A DNA stretch of 64,000 nucleotides from NCBI GenBank assembly GCA_017645945.1, contig JAGCNL010000066.1, positions 59,188 through 123,187 on the forward strand. The letters run 5' to 3'. Numbering within the stretch: position 1 is the stretch's first letter; each line of letters begins with the position of its first letter. Of this stretch, positions 1-7,609 are shown piece after piece. Under the pieces are notes generated by a model. That model searched no databases. It was given only the letters and a program-made list of their open reading frames with translations, and was not told the origin of the DNA. Both the position numbers and the translations under genes were made by a program. This DNA is from Salinivirgaceae bacterium (GTDB lineage Bacteria > Bacteroidota > Bacteroidia > Bacteroidales > SZUA-534).

Positions 1-156
1 GAGGTGATAAGGGCAGGACTTCGGCTGCTTGAAGAAAACGAAGAACGCTTGCAAGCGCTGAAATCGGCAATCGACGAGGGCGAGCAAAGTGGCATTGCCG
101 CAGACTTTGACCCGATGGAGCACCTGAAAAAATTGAAAGCGGATTATTATGGCTAA
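1..156 (+). CDS. ParD-like antitoxin, C-terminal part (5' end outside window)
   Basis: The frame is open from base 1 and ends with TAA at 154-156, giving 51 residues of a C-terminus. It starts EVIRAGLRLLEENEERLQAL and then has a charged helix and an FDPMEHLKKL tail. This is the pattern of ParD/CopG-type antitoxins, in which the ribbon-helix-helix (here upstream, not visible) binds DNA and the charged C-terminal helix wraps the toxin. The stop overlaps the start of the ParE-like toxin by 8 bp, which implies translational coupling. The assignment rests on the helix pattern and the partner; the DNA-binding half cannot be seen. Confidence 0.75.
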   Translation, partial: EVIRAGLRLLEENEERLQALKSAIDEGEQSGIAADFDPMEHLKKLKADYYG

Positions 157-445
157 ATGGCATCTGACCCGCAAGGCCGTTGGCGATATAGATTCAATTT
201 GGCGGTACACCGTTGAAAAATGGTCGGAACAGCAAGCCGACATATATTACAACGGGTTAGTTGCTGAATTTAAGTTGATTGCTGACGCCAAAAGCAATTT
301 CGACCGTGAATATGCCGAAATACGCGAAGGTCTTTTCTGCCACCATTACAGAAAACATCTGATTTTCTATCGAAAAACTGGTAACGACATATTGGTTATC
401 AGAGTATTACACGAACAAATGGATATAAAGTCCAAATTCAGTTGA
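149..445 (+). CDS. ParE/RelE-superfamily toxin
   Basis: A 98-residue protein with the ParE layout. The N-terminal strand and helix (LTRKAVGDIDSIWRYTVEKW) is followed by a helix with alternating Gln/Ala/Tyr. The C-terminal sheet reads EGLFCHHYRKHLIFYR then ILVIRVLHEQMD, matching the usual R-x-F...Y...I..VLHxxMD ending. ParE toxins poison DNA gyrase; others of this fold cleave mRNA on ribosomes, and the sequence alone does not decide which. The ATG at 149 lies inside the antitoxin stop region, so the pair forms one operon. Such pairs usually autorepress through the antitoxin-toxin complex; the operator would be upstream of the window. Confidence 0.85.
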   Translation: MAKWHLTRKAVGDIDSIWRYTVEKWSEQQADIYYNGLVAEFKLIADAKSNFDREYAEIREGLFCHHYRKHLIFYRKTGNDILVIRVLHEQMDIKSKFS

Positions 446-485
446 TAATGGAAGTTGTCGCAAATATTTTCAAAAAGTATTACTA

Positions 486-1031
486 ATGAATAACAAAAAG
501 CATCTTATTATTATTGGCTATATAGTTGGTATTGTATTATCTATAGGTGGTTGTATTTTTCTTGCGGCAGAGATTAAATTATTGTGTATCATTGGATTCG
601 GCATATTTCTCAATCAGTTATTAAAATCAAACACAAATATTGATGCAGCGCCTTCTCTATTTGTTACATTGTTTATAATTTTTATTGTCTCTTTGGCATT
701 TGTTTTTTTTAGTAAAAAACAAATTAAAAAAGAGTTTAACGAATATGGTAGTGTTGTAACAATAGCTGTAATTGATAATATCTATAATTATAGATTAAAC
801 CATAGTATAGATTTCCATTATAAAACATTATCGGACATTACAGTGCGTGTTAATAATATTTGTGGTGAAGAAATATCTAAAGCCAAAAGTATCAGTGATA
901 CTATTTTAATCAGGTATTCAAGATTATCTCATAACAAATACAAGGTTTTCAATTATTTCCCCACTCACGAAGAAATTCAGAAGTATAGAAATGGAGTGCT
1001 TTATGAACCTAAAAAGTCGGAGGAAGAGTAA
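486..1031 (+). CDS. Hypothetical membrane protein
   Basis: A 181-residue protein that I do not recognise. Two or three hydrophobic segments lie at about residues 7-30, 31-43 and 58-78. They are followed by a KKQIKKEF basic stop-transfer stretch and a soluble C-terminal domain of about 100 residues with charged and aromatic residues. The start is the ATG 40 bp after the toxin stop, with no Shine-Dalgarno, as is normal in Bacteroidetes. The region is markedly more AT-rich than dusB downstream, which fits an accessory gene carried with the toxin-antitoxin pair. No function can be assigned. Confidence 0.6.
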   Translation: MNNKKHLIIIGYIVGIVLSIGGCIFLAAEIKLLCIIGFGIFLNQLLKSNTNIDAAPSLFVTLFIIFIVSLAFVFFSKKQIKKEFNEYGSVVTIAVIDNIYNYRLNHSIDFHYKTLSDITVRVNNICGEEISKAKSISDTILIRYSRLSHNKYKVFNYFPTHEEIQKYRNGVLYEPKKSEEE

Positions 1032-1110
1032 TAAATGAATTTTTAACGTCGTCAATTGCGAAATCAAAAAGCATTGTGTAATATTGCAGTCCCAAAAAAG
1101 CAGGGATATC

Positions 1111-1185
1111 GGACCCATAGCTCAGTTGGTTAGCAGCACCTGACTCATAATCAGGGGGTCGTTGGTTCAAGCCCAACTGGGTCCA
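1111..1185 (+). tRNA. tRNA-Met (anticodon CAT), with one extra base in the D arm
   Basis: The acceptor arms GGACCCA (1111-1117) and TGGGTCC (1178-1184) pair fully, with discriminator A at 1185. The anticodon stem is CCTGA/TCAGG with loop CTCATAA, so the anticodon is CAT. The T arm is GTTGG/CCAAC. The D arm reads GCTC...GCAGC, one base longer than the usual GCTC...GAGC, so a C is bulged or mispaired. CCA is not encoded. A CAT anticodon can also belong to initiator tRNA or lysidine-modified tRNA-Ile2; the loop and stems look most like elongator Met. Confidence 0.9.
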
Positions 1186-1191
1186 CAAAAG

Positions 1192-1218
1192 GCACTCATC
1201 AGCGTGAGTGCTTTTTTT
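1192..1218 (+). terminator. Rho-independent terminator after tRNA-Met
   Basis: GCACTCA (1192-1198), loop TCAGCG, TGAGTGC (1205-1211), then seven T residues. It sits 6 bp after the tRNA and just before dusB, so the tRNA is probably transcribed as its own unit. A GTG at 1208 inside this hairpin is therefore not a credible dusB start. Confidence 0.85.
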
Positions 1219-1237
1219 GTATAAATTGCGTACCGAT

Positions 1238-2218
1238 ATGAGAATCAGAGACATCGATTTAGGAGAGAAGCCAGTGGCCTTTGCGCCGATGGAAGACATC
1301 AGCGACCCGTCGTTCCGCCGCCTGTGCAAGGAGCAGGGTGCCGATTTGATGTACTCTGAGTTTGTGTCGGCCGACGGTCTCATCCGCGATGCCGAAAAAA
1401 GTCTGCGCAAGCTCGACATTGCCGACAGCGAACGGCCCGTTGGAATTCAAATCTACGGCAAAGACCCTGATGCAATGGTTGAGGCCGCTCAGCGCGTTGA
1501 GCAGGCTCATCCCGACCTGATTGACATCAATTTTGGCTGCCCCGTGAAGAAAATAGCGGGCAAAGGGGCAGGTGCGGGATTGTTGCAGAACATTCCCCTG
1601 ATGATTGAGATTACGCGCCGTGTGGTGCAGGCCGTGAAGCTGCCCGTGACGGTGAAAACGCGCCTTGGCTGGGACGAGACCGACAAGCCGATTGTGGAGC
1701 TTGCCGAACGCTTGCAAGATGTCGGAGCCGAAGCAGTTACAATCCATGGCCGCACGCGCAGCCAGATGTACAAAGGCGAAGCCGACTGGACGTTAATCGG
1801 GCAGACGAAAGCCAACCCGCGCCTGCATATTCCTGTTATCGGCAACGGCGATATCGACAGCCCGCAAAAAGCCGCCGAAATGTTCAGCCGCTACGGCGTT
1901 GATGGCATAATGATTGGCCGTGCAGCAATTGGCAATCCGTGGATTTTCAGCCGCACGAAACATTATCTGCAAACGGGCGAGTTGCTGCCCAATCCCACTA
2001 TACCACAGAAAGTTGAGTTGGTGAAGCGCCATCTGCAATACTCGCTCGAATGGAAGGGCGACTATGTGGGTGTTTTCGAGTTGCGCCAGCATCTGTCGAA
2101 CTATTTCAAAGCCTTGCCCGACTTCAAAGACACACGCATCAAGCTCGTGACCGAAAAAGACCCGGCAGTGATTATGCAGATTCTAGACGAGATTGCCGAA
2201 AGGTGGAAAGAGTTTTAG
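1238..2218 (+). CDS. dusB: tRNA-dihydrouridine synthase (Dus family)
   Basis: An FMN- and NADPH-dependent enzyme that reduces uridines to dihydrouridine in the tRNA D-loop. The 326-residue product has the N-terminal TIM-barrel start PVAFAPMEDISDPSFRRLC. The catalytic-Cys motif DINFGCPVKKIAGKGAGAGL has its Cys at about residue 101. VKTRLGWD and TIHGRTRSQMYKGEADW follow, and the FMN-phosphate loop PVIGNGDI...GVDGIMIGRAAIGNPWIF is intact. I chose the ATG at 1238 because the longer frame begins inside the tRNA terminator. Length and motifs fit DusB; the exact uridine target is inferred from family only. It stands alone between the tRNA terminator and a convergent gene. Confidence 0.92.
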   Translation: MRIRDIDLGEKPVAFAPMEDISDPSFRRLCKEQGADLMYSEFVSADGLIRDAEKSLRKLDIADSERPVGIQIYGKDPDAMVEAAQRVEQAHPDLIDINFGCPVKKIAGKGAGAGLLQNIPLMIEITRRVVQAVKLPVTVKTRLGWDETDKPIVELAERLQDVGAEAVTIHGRTRSQMYKGEADWTLIGQTKANPRLHIPVIGNGDIDSPQKAAEMFSRYGVDGIMIGRAAIGNPWIFSRTKHYLQTGELLPNPTIPQKVELVKRHLQYSLEWKGDYVGVFELRQHLSNYFKALPDFKDTRIKLVTEKDPAVIMQILDEIAERWKEF

Positions 2219-2292
2219 ATTTAGGAATTAGGAGTTAGGAGTTAGGATTTAGAAATTAAACCTGTTCAACTTGTTAAACCCGTTAAACTTTA
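2219..2292. repeat. Low-complexity intergenic spacer repeat
   Basis: Iterated TTAGGA/GTTAGGA words are followed by an AACTTGTTAAACCCGTTAAAC phrase. The same two words recur at about 41650-41730 between trpE and trpG, and the second recurs at about 18142-18177 before a secreted-protein gene. All copies are intergenic and partly self-complementary. No function is known to me; they look like dispersed spacer repeats. Confidence 0.55.
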
Positions 2293-2295
2293 AAC

Positions 2296-2934
2296 TCACT
2301 CATTAAACGCTGCCCCTACAGCACTTTGGTAGAATTCGCGGCACAGTTCCTTGCTAATGGGGTATTCTTCAACAATTTGCGTTTTCAAGTCGCAAACGTA
2401 TAGTTTGTCGGTTTGCGCAATATGCAGTTTTGCGTAACGGATTGCGTTACTGTCTTGAAGTTCAGTCATATAATATACGGTGAGCTGAATCTCGTGGCGA
2501 GTCATATCGTCTTTTGTGAAGATGAAAAGCTCAAACTGGTCAAAATCGCCATAGAAGCCGTCGGCAACCTTGTGCACCTTGCTTTTGATGATGCGTTTCA
2601 ATGGTAGTGCCAGCGACCAATAGCGTTTCTCAAGCTCGCCCATATATTGTCCGTAATTCAAACCATAGGCGTAACCATAAAGTTTGATTCTCTGCATGTC
2701 GGCCTCATCGATACAAAAAATATTGTCGCCTGCCAGCTCGTTCACAAGCAGCTCCGCCTCCGTTTTGTTCTCCTTCATCGAGCGCGTCACCTCAATGCCC
2801 AGACTTTGGTTAATATCCTGAAGGTCAGGTCTGTCAGAATTCATCAGGTGAGCATATTTGTCGCCGAGCATGGTGTGCAGCGCTATCATTGCGTAGCGTT
2901 CGAAGAAGGTGGTATCGAATTTCGGCTCATTCAT
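2296..2934 (-). CDS. Hypothetical protein, possible PD-(D/E)XK-like fold
   Basis: A 212-residue soluble protein, counted from the ATG at 2934. An upstream in-frame start would overlap tatD, so I prefer this one. I do not recognise the family. The stretch DRPDLQD...GIEVTRSMKENK, with acidic residues followed by a strand carrying an E-x-T, resembles the core of PD-(D/E)XK nuclease-like domains. That is only a visual resemblance and the catalytic Lys is not clear. The rest is mixed alpha/beta with many aromatic residues. It lies 37 bp downstream of tatD on the same strand and may be co-transcribed with it. Confidence 0.55.
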   Translation of the reverse strand: MNEPKFDTTFFERYAMIALHTMLGDKYAHLMNSDRPDLQDINQSLGIEVTRSMKENKTEAELLVNELAGDNIFCIDEADMQRIKLYGYAYGLNYGQYMGELEKRYWSLALPLKRIIKSKVHKVADGFYGDFDQFELFIFTKDDMTRHEIQLTVYYMTELQDSNAIRYAKLHIAQTDKLYVCDLKTQIVEEYPISKELCREFYQSAVGAAFNE

Positions 2935-2971
2935 GTGGGAAAGATAACTGAAAGAACTGAATTTTGATGAA

Positions 2972-3742
2972 CTACAATCCAAACAATTTTTCAGCGTTGG
3001 TGGTTGTCCGCGCGGCTACTTCATCAATGCTAACTTGTTTTATTTCAGCAAGTTTTTGCGCCACAAAAGGCAGATAACTGCTTTCGTTACGCTTTCCGCG
3101 ATGGGGGACAGGTGCCAGATAGGGGCAGTCGGTCTCCAAAAGAAGATGCTGAATATCAATTTGCTCCACTATCGATGGAAGTTCTGATTTTTTGTATGTC
3201 AGAACGCCGCCGATGCCAAGCATGAAACCCATGCTGATGGCTTTTTGAGCTTGCTCAAGCGTGCCCGAAAAGCAATGAAACACACCGCGAAGACGGTCGT
3301 CGGCAAGAGGCTCGAGTGCAGCAATGGTCTTTTCAATGGCGTTGCGGATGTGCACAATAATCGGCAGCCCCAGCTCTTTTGCCCATCTGACTTGCGTCGC
3401 GAAAGCGTCGAACTGCTCCCGCTTAAAAGTCTGGTCCCAATAGAGGTCGATGCCAATCTCGCCCACAGCGTAAAACCGCTGGCCGCTTGCCAGCATTGTC
3501 TCAACCTGCTTCAGCCCGGCTTTGTAATCGCCGTCCACCGATGTTGGGTGCAGTCCGGCGCACGGAAAGAAATGCTTCGGGTCCGAAGCCGCCATGTCGA
3601 GCATCCCCTGCCGTGATGTTGCATCAATATCGGGCAGAATCAGTCGGTTGACTCCAGCCTCAAGGCATCGGCTGATGGCTTCGGCGCGGTCGTTGTCAAA
3701 CTCTTCGGCATAAAGGTGCGAGTGGGTATCGATAAAATCCAT
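2972..3742 (-). CDS. tatD: TatD-family metal-dependent DNase/hydrolase
   Basis: A 256-residue amidohydrolase-fold enzyme. TatD proteins are Mg2+-dependent exonucleases or deacylases acting in DNA repair and tRNA quality control. The start is MDFIDTHSHLY, giving the metal-binding HxH at residues 7 and 9. VGEIGIDLYWD carries the conserved Glu, PIIVHIRNA and GVFHCFSG carry the His ligands, and LLETDCPYLAPVPHRGKRNES carries the catalytic Asp and the C-terminal signature. The frame stays open for 63 codons upstream, but that part covers strong RNA hairpins and does not resemble the family, so the ATG at 3742 is used. A structured leader or small RNA lies about 95 bp upstream. Confidence 0.92.
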   Translation of the reverse strand: MDFIDTHSHLYAEEFDNDRAEAISRCLEAGVNRLILPDIDATSRQGMLDMAASDPKHFFPCAGLHPTSVDGDYKAGLKQVETMLASGQRFYAVGEIGIDLYWDQTFKREQFDAFATQVRWAKELGLPIIVHIRNAIEKTIAALEPLADDRLRGVFHCFSGTLEQAQKAISMGFMLGIGGVLTYKKSELPSIVEQIDIQHLLLETDCPYLAPVPHRGKRNESSYLPFVAQKLAEIKQVSIDEVAARTTTNAEKLFGL

Positions 3743-3830
3743 CGTGACGTTGTTTTTGGCAAAAATAGGGTTTCCACAATTCTGCGGAAAGAAATGCGCT
3801 GTTGCGTTGCGATTTTTTCTTTGTGACAAA

Positions 3831-3862
3831 ACAAAAGGGACGGAAAGCTTTTTTCCGTCCCT
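3831..3862 (-). terminator. Rho-independent terminator closing the structured RNA
   Basis: On the minus strand AGGGACGGAAA and TTTCCGTCCCT (11 bp each, 5-nt loop) form a perfect hairpin followed by a T-rich tract. It lies between the structured RNA and tatD on the same strand. It would therefore either end a separate RNA or stop transcription before tatD. Confidence 0.75.
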
Positions 3863-3990
3863 CCACTTCATTTGATGAAATGAATCTGTTGCCGCTTCAA
3901 TCGCGGGCTTTGGGGCCGCGTTCTCCACCAACTATGAGTGTGTAAAAAATGGTTGGTTCGGAATATTAAGGTTGGCAGAGAACGCGGCAA
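3831..3990 (-). ncRNA. Candidate structured RNA (small RNA or tatD leader)
   Basis: Read on the minus strand, this region has three ordered hairpins. The first is a long helix pairing 3971-3988 with 3915-3932 around a 38-nt loop: 16 Watson-Crick pairs plus two adjacent G.U wobbles. The same two positions would be A/C mismatches on the plus strand, which argues for a minus-strand RNA. The second is a 7-bp hairpin (3867-3873 with 3878-3884, 4-nt loop). The third is a terminator (3836-3862) followed by TTTTGTTTTG. It is either a free small RNA of about 160 nt or a transcription-attenuating leader of tatD. No known RNA family is recognised, and no clear promoter box was found. Confidence 0.55.
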
Positions 3991-4335
3991 GCAGAATTTT
4001 TCCGCTAATTGGGAGTTTATATTATTGATAATCGGTTGGGCATGTTAAACTGTTCATTTTAATATCTGTTCTTAAATTAAATTCGACATCGCGCAGCATA
4101 TTACCGTAAGAGTCAGAAGTGCGCTTATAAACAATCCGATAAAAATCCGTGTTGTTTTCATAATATTAGATGCTTAAAAGTTGATTTAGGTTGCGTGACA
4201 CATTGCGGAAAATTCCATTGTATCTCATTGCCAGAATCAAAATCGTTGCGATAATCATAGTTTTCTGTTTAATGTTCGTTTAACTGACATTTCAAATGTC
4301 GCAACGGGATTTCATTCGTGCAATAGCTGAAAAAT
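3991..4335. other. AT-rich gap without a convincing gene
   Basis: About 345 bp between the structured RNA candidate and the 21-bp repeats. It is AT-rich, has many stops in all frames, and shows no family-like ORF, tRNA or strong hairpin. It could contain the minus-strand promoter of the structured RNA, but no TAnnTTTG box with a suitably spaced TTG was found. Confidence 0.5.
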
Positions 4336-4410
4336 GAACGGCGGGTTTGACTTAACGAACGGCGACTTTCACTTAACGAACGGCGGGTTTGACTTAACGA
4401 ACGGTTTTTG
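4336..4410. repeat. 21-bp tandem repeat, about 3.5 copies
   Basis: Units at 4336-4356, 4357-4377 and 4378-4398, plus a 12-bp partial copy. Units 1 and 3 are identical; unit 2 differs in three central bases. The unit contains GAACGGCGGGTTTGACTTAAC. It lies downstream of the HAD gene on the minus strand. Because the period is a multiple of three, the minus strand can be read as a repeated SLSQTRR heptad, but no convincing gene exists there. Just beyond, at about 4418-4437, a CCAAAAA/TTTTTGG hairpin could be a weak terminator. Confidence 0.8.
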
Positions 4411-4523
4411 AAAATGGCCAAAAAAGGCCCTTTTTGGGGTGTTTTTTTAGTGAATTTTGGGTCGAAAATGCGGATTTTTGAGTCGGATGACTGAAAACGT
4501 GCGAAACCACTCGCCAATTTCAA

Positions 4524-5135
4524 TCACTCAAAAAACTCGTAAAACTCGCCATTTCGCGGAATGAGCAGAGTTTGCAGCCCCACTTCCTGTGCGCCTGCCA
4601 CGTTACGGGCGGTATCTTCGATGAAGAGCGTGCGCTGCAGATTCAGTTGCTGTTCGGCAATCACCCTCTCGTAAATCTCGTGCGACGGTTTCAGAAGGCC
4701 CATCTCGTGCGACAGATAAACGTGGTCGAACAGCTGGTAGAAAGTGACGCCATATTCGGCAATCAGTTTGTTGTGGAAATACTCAAAATGAGCATCGTTG
4801 GTGTTGCTGAGGAGCAGCAGTTTATGGCCCTTGTGCAGCCGCTTAATCCACTCAATGCGCGCGGGTTTGTAGTTGAGCAGCATTGCGTTCCAGGCGGCAA
4901 TTATTTCGTTTTCGGGGATATTTGTTTTGGCAATCAGGTTGATTCTGTCAACAAATTCGGTGCGGCTGATGCTCCCCGTTTCGTAGAGTTGCGGCAGTTG
5001 CTCGGTTTCGGGCTTGCGGGCGTTTTCAATGCCCAGCATTTCGGCAAACCGCCGTCGCGAAAGGTCGGGGTCGATGTCGAGAATGACACCTCCGAAATCG
5101 AAAATTATTGTGTCAAAATCAGAAAGTCTTACCAT
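4524..5135 (-). CDS. HAD-family hydrolase, YihX-like
   Basis: A 203-residue haloacid-dehalogenase phosphatase. Motif I is TIIFDFGGVILDID (the DxG form, as in YihX-like phosphatases, rather than DxD). An alpha-helical cap follows. Motif II is LLLLSNTND, motif III has the Lys in GLLKPSHEIY, and motif IV is LFIEDTARNVAGA. YihX-like members dephosphorylate sugar phosphates such as alpha-glucose-1-phosphate; the substrate here is unknown. The stop of the upstream IPExxxVDY gene is 10 bp away, so it is probably the last gene of the acpP-fabF-rnc run. Confidence 0.85.
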   Translation of the reverse strand: MVRLSDFDTIIFDFGGVILDIDPDLSRRRFAEMLGIENARKPETEQLPQLYETGSISRTEFVDRINLIAKTNIPENEIIAAWNAMLLNYKPARIEWIKRLHKGHKLLLLSNTNDAHFEYFHNKLIAEYGVTFYQLFDHVYLSHEMGLLKPSHEIYERVIAEQQLNLQRTLFIEDTARNVAGAQEVGLQTLLIPRNGEFYEFFE

Positions 5136-5145
5136 TGCCAGCCGT

Positions 5146-5574
5146 TCATAAGTTGTTTTGATACAGCGGATACCTGAAGATGACGGTTTTCTTGTTTTGG
5201 GGTGTCGGCTTCATCTCCTGCACATGCATTATTTCTACCATCTCTTTGATTTTCTGAACGATATCGGTCACATTTTCAACGTTCTCAAAGCGCAGCCAGT
5301 AATTCACAATGCGCATCAGTGTGTCCTGCTCCTCGCTGTGTTGAACCAGGTACAGGTTGGCACCGCTTTCGGCATCGTTCCAGGCAAAAACAGGAAAATG
5401 CTGAATGTCATTGCTTTCATTCATGAAACTTAGTGCGTCCGATTCGGCAAGATTCCACCCAAACTGCTGATTGAAAAGCCAGGCCAGGCGATAGATAGGC
5501 TCATACGACGTGACCGCCAGAATCGTTATTTGTTCTGCCGCACCGTCAACCGCATCAATCATCAGTTTTTTCAT
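5146..5574 (-). CDS. IPExxxVDY-family protein
   Basis: A 142-residue protein of unknown biochemical role, conserved in Bacteroidetes and typically located next to rnc, fabF and acpP, exactly as here. The visible pattern is typical of that family: YEPIYRLAWLFNQQFGWNL, then FPVFAWNDAESGANLYLVQ, then a helical C-terminus ending in FRYPLY. The assignment is from synteny and overall pattern, not from a catalytic motif. It starts 26 bp after the rnc stop on the same strand. Confidence 0.7.
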   Translation of the reverse strand: MKKLMIDAVDGAAEQITILAVTSYEPIYRLAWLFNQQFGWNLAESDALSFMNESNDIQHFPVFAWNDAESGANLYLVQHSEEQDTLMRIVNYWLRFENVENVTDIVQKIKEMVEIMHVQEMKPTPQNKKTVIFRYPLYQNNL

Positions 5575-5600
5575 CGATTTTTTTGCTAAAATACTGAATT

Positions 5601-6326
5601 TTACAATAAAACCGACAACGCGATGCGTGCGGCGTCCTGCTCGGCGTCTTTTTTCGTAAGTCCGTGACCCTCAGACACTTTTTGTCCATCGACCAAAACT
5701 GCGGAAACAAAGTGCAGCGTGTGCGAATCGTCGTCTACGGCGTTTGTGTCGAACGCAACCTCAACCTTTTTCTGCTGTGACCATTCGAGTAGTCGGCTCT
5801 TGTGGTTGGTGTCGGTTTCCAGAACCTTTTCGATATCGATATATTTGGCAATCAGGCGTTTCTCAACAAATTTCCGCACTGCGCGGTAGCCTTGGTCAAG
5901 ATAGAGGGCCCCGATGAAAGCTTCGAAGGCATCGCCCAGAATATTCTTGTTGGTGTCGAAATGGAAGGCGTGAGAGACGATGAACTTGTCGAGCCCGAGC
6001 GACTGCGTCAGTTGCGCCAGCGATTCGCCGTTGACAATTTTCGAGCGCGTCTGCGACAGAAAACCTTCCGATTTGTCAGGAAATTTGCGGTAGAGATATT
6101 CGGCCACGGTTGAGCCGAGAATCGCATCGCCCAGAAACTCAAGCCTTTCGTTGTTGATATAGGTTCCGTCGGGCAGTTTGAGCGACGCCGATTTGTGCAC
6201 AAACGCCAGTTTGTACAAGTCTTCGTTTTGCGGATAAAGTTTGGTTATGCGGTGCAATTCGTTAATGAACTGCCTGTCAGTGCAGAACAATCGCTTTACG
6301 TAAAACGATAGAAACCTGATTCTCAA
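5601..6326 (-). CDS. rnc: Ribonuclease III
   Basis: A 241-residue double-strand-specific endoribonuclease that processes rRNA precursors and structured mRNAs. The catalytic signature NERLEFLGDAILG is at about residues 59-71, and the second metal-binding block GDAFEAFIGALYLDQG is intact. The C-terminal dsRNA-binding domain (about 172-241) ends GLTKKDAEQDAARIALSVLL. No in-frame ATG fits the N-terminus. Translation probably starts at TTG 6326, whose bases overlap the fabF TGA stop by 4 nt, so the two genes are translationally coupled. Confidence 0.95.
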   Translation of the reverse strand: MRIRFLSFYVKRLFCTDRQFINELHRITKLYPQNEDLYKLAFVHKSASLKLPDGTYINNERLEFLGDAILGSTVAEYLYRKFPDKSEGFLSQTRSKIVNGESLAQLTQSLGLDKFIVSHAFHFDTNKNILGDAFEAFIGALYLDQGYRAVRKFVEKRLIAKYIDIEKVLETDTNHKSRLLEWSQQKKVEVAFDTNAVDDDSHTLHFVSAVLVDGQKVSEGHGLTKKDAEQDAARIALSVLL

Positions 6327-7579
6327 AGCATCCAGGAAATTTTCTTGAAGATGACCGAAGCGTTGTGACCGCCGAATCCGAAGGTGTTGCTCAAAGCAGC
6401 TTTGATTTCGCGTTTCTGTGCCTTGTGCAGAGTCAGGTTCAGCTTCTCGTCAATCTGCGGGTCCCACTCGCGGTGGTTGATGGTTGGCGGAACAATGCCA
6501 TCGCGGAGCGCCATGATGCAGAAGGTTGCCTCCATTGCGCCTGCAGCGCCAAGCATGTGGCCTGTCATCGATTTTGTTGAACTGATGTTCAGATTGTAGG
6601 CGTGTTCGCCGAAGACTTTGCCAATGGCTTTCAGCTCCGGAATGTCGCCCACTGGTGTTGATGTGCCGTGAACATTGATGTAGTCGATGTCCTCGGGTTT
6701 CATCTGTGCGTCGCGCAGAGCGCGTTGCATGCACAGCATTGCGCCTTCGCCCTCAGGGTGAGTGGCAGTGATGTGGTAGGCATCGGCAGATGCGCCGCCG
6801 CCAACCATTTCGGCGTAGATGGTTGCGCCGCGTTTAACGGCGTGTTCATATTCTTCAAGGACGATTGATGCACCGCCTTCACCCATAACAAAACCATCGC
6901 GGGTCTTGCAGAACGGGCGTGAGGCTGTCTTGTATTCAGCGTTGTTGGTCGACAGAGCCTGCATTGAGTTGAAACCGCCAATGCCAGGTTGGTCGATAGT
7001 GGCTTCTGAACCGCCTGTTACAACGGCTGTAGCCTTACCAAAACGAACGTAGTTGAATGCCTCAATCAGAGCATTGGTCGATGATGCGCAAGCAGAAACT
7101 GTTCCGAAGTTCGGACCGCGGAAGCCGTATTTCATTGAAATAAGGCCAGCTGCCATATCGCCAATCATTTTTGGAACGAAGAACGGGTTGAAGCGCGGAA
7201 TCTGTCCGCCCTCGGCATAACCCATAACCTCGTCGTAGAGTGTGGTGAGTCCGCCGATGCCAGAGCCCCAGATAACGCCCACCTCGTCTTTGTCGACATT
7301 GTCGACGATGTTTGAATTTTCAACGGCCTCTTTTGCTGCAATCAGTGCGAATTGCGCAAACAAGTCCATTTTGCGTGCCTCTTTGCGGTCAAAATAATTG
7401 TTGGCATCGTAATTTTTGACCTCACAGGCAAATTGGGTTTTAAATTTGGATGCGTCGAAGTGTGTAATCAAGTCACTTCCACTAACCCCGTTTACTGCAT
7501 TTTCCCAAGTTTCCTTAAGATTGTGTCCTAAGGGATTGATTGTGCCAATGCCTGTTACTACAACTCTCTTCAACTCCAT
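6323..7579 (-). CDS. fabF: 3-oxoacyl-ACP synthase II
   Basis: A 418-residue condensing enzyme that elongates acyl-ACP with malonyl-ACP in fatty acid synthesis. The thiolase fold carries the active-site Cys164 in GTVSACASSTNA. The catalytic His residues lie in NVHGTSTPVGD and MTGHMLGAAGA, and the C-terminal GFGGHNASVIFK loop is intact. It lies 30 bp downstream of acpP, and its stop overlaps rnc, so the three form one operon. Its length and position mark it as the housekeeping FabF rather than a specialised polyene ketosynthase. Confidence 0.96.
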   Translation of the reverse strand: MELKRVVVTGIGTINPLGHNLKETWENAVNGVSGSDLITHFDASKFKTQFACEVKNYDANNYFDRKEARKMDLFAQFALIAAKEAVENSNIVDNVDKDEVGVIWGSGIGGLTTLYDEVMGYAEGGQIPRFNPFFVPKMIGDMAAGLISMKYGFRGPNFGTVSACASSTNALIEAFNYVRFGKATAVVTGGSEATIDQPGIGGFNSMQALSTNNAEYKTASRPFCKTRDGFVMGEGGASIVLEEYEHAVKRGATIYAEMVGGGASADAYHITATHPEGEGAMLCMQRALRDAQMKPEDIDYINVHGTSTPVGDIPELKAIGKVFGEHAYNLNISSTKSMTGHMLGAAGAMEATFCIMALRDGIVPPTINHREWDPQIDEKLNLTLHKAQKREIKAALSNTFGFGGHNASVIFKKISWML

Positions 7580-7609
7580 AATTTAAAACCCAATTCTATG
7601 AAAAGAATA

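Noticed and set aside
2972..3931. Long form of tatD with 63 extra N-terminal codons
   Set aside because: The extra part covers the RNA hairpins, has no family similarity, and the normal TatD start MDFIDTHSH is internal.
4269..4523. An 84-codon minus-strand frame over the 21-bp repeats
   Set aside because: It begins with TTG directly after the HAD stop, is driven by the tandem repeat, and has no domain or RBS context. It is more likely a by-product of the repeat period.
6326..6331. ATG start for rnc in the fabF end
   Set aside because: The ATG at 6331-6329 is out of frame with rnc (it encodes the fabF Met-Leu end); the only fitting start is TTG at 6326.
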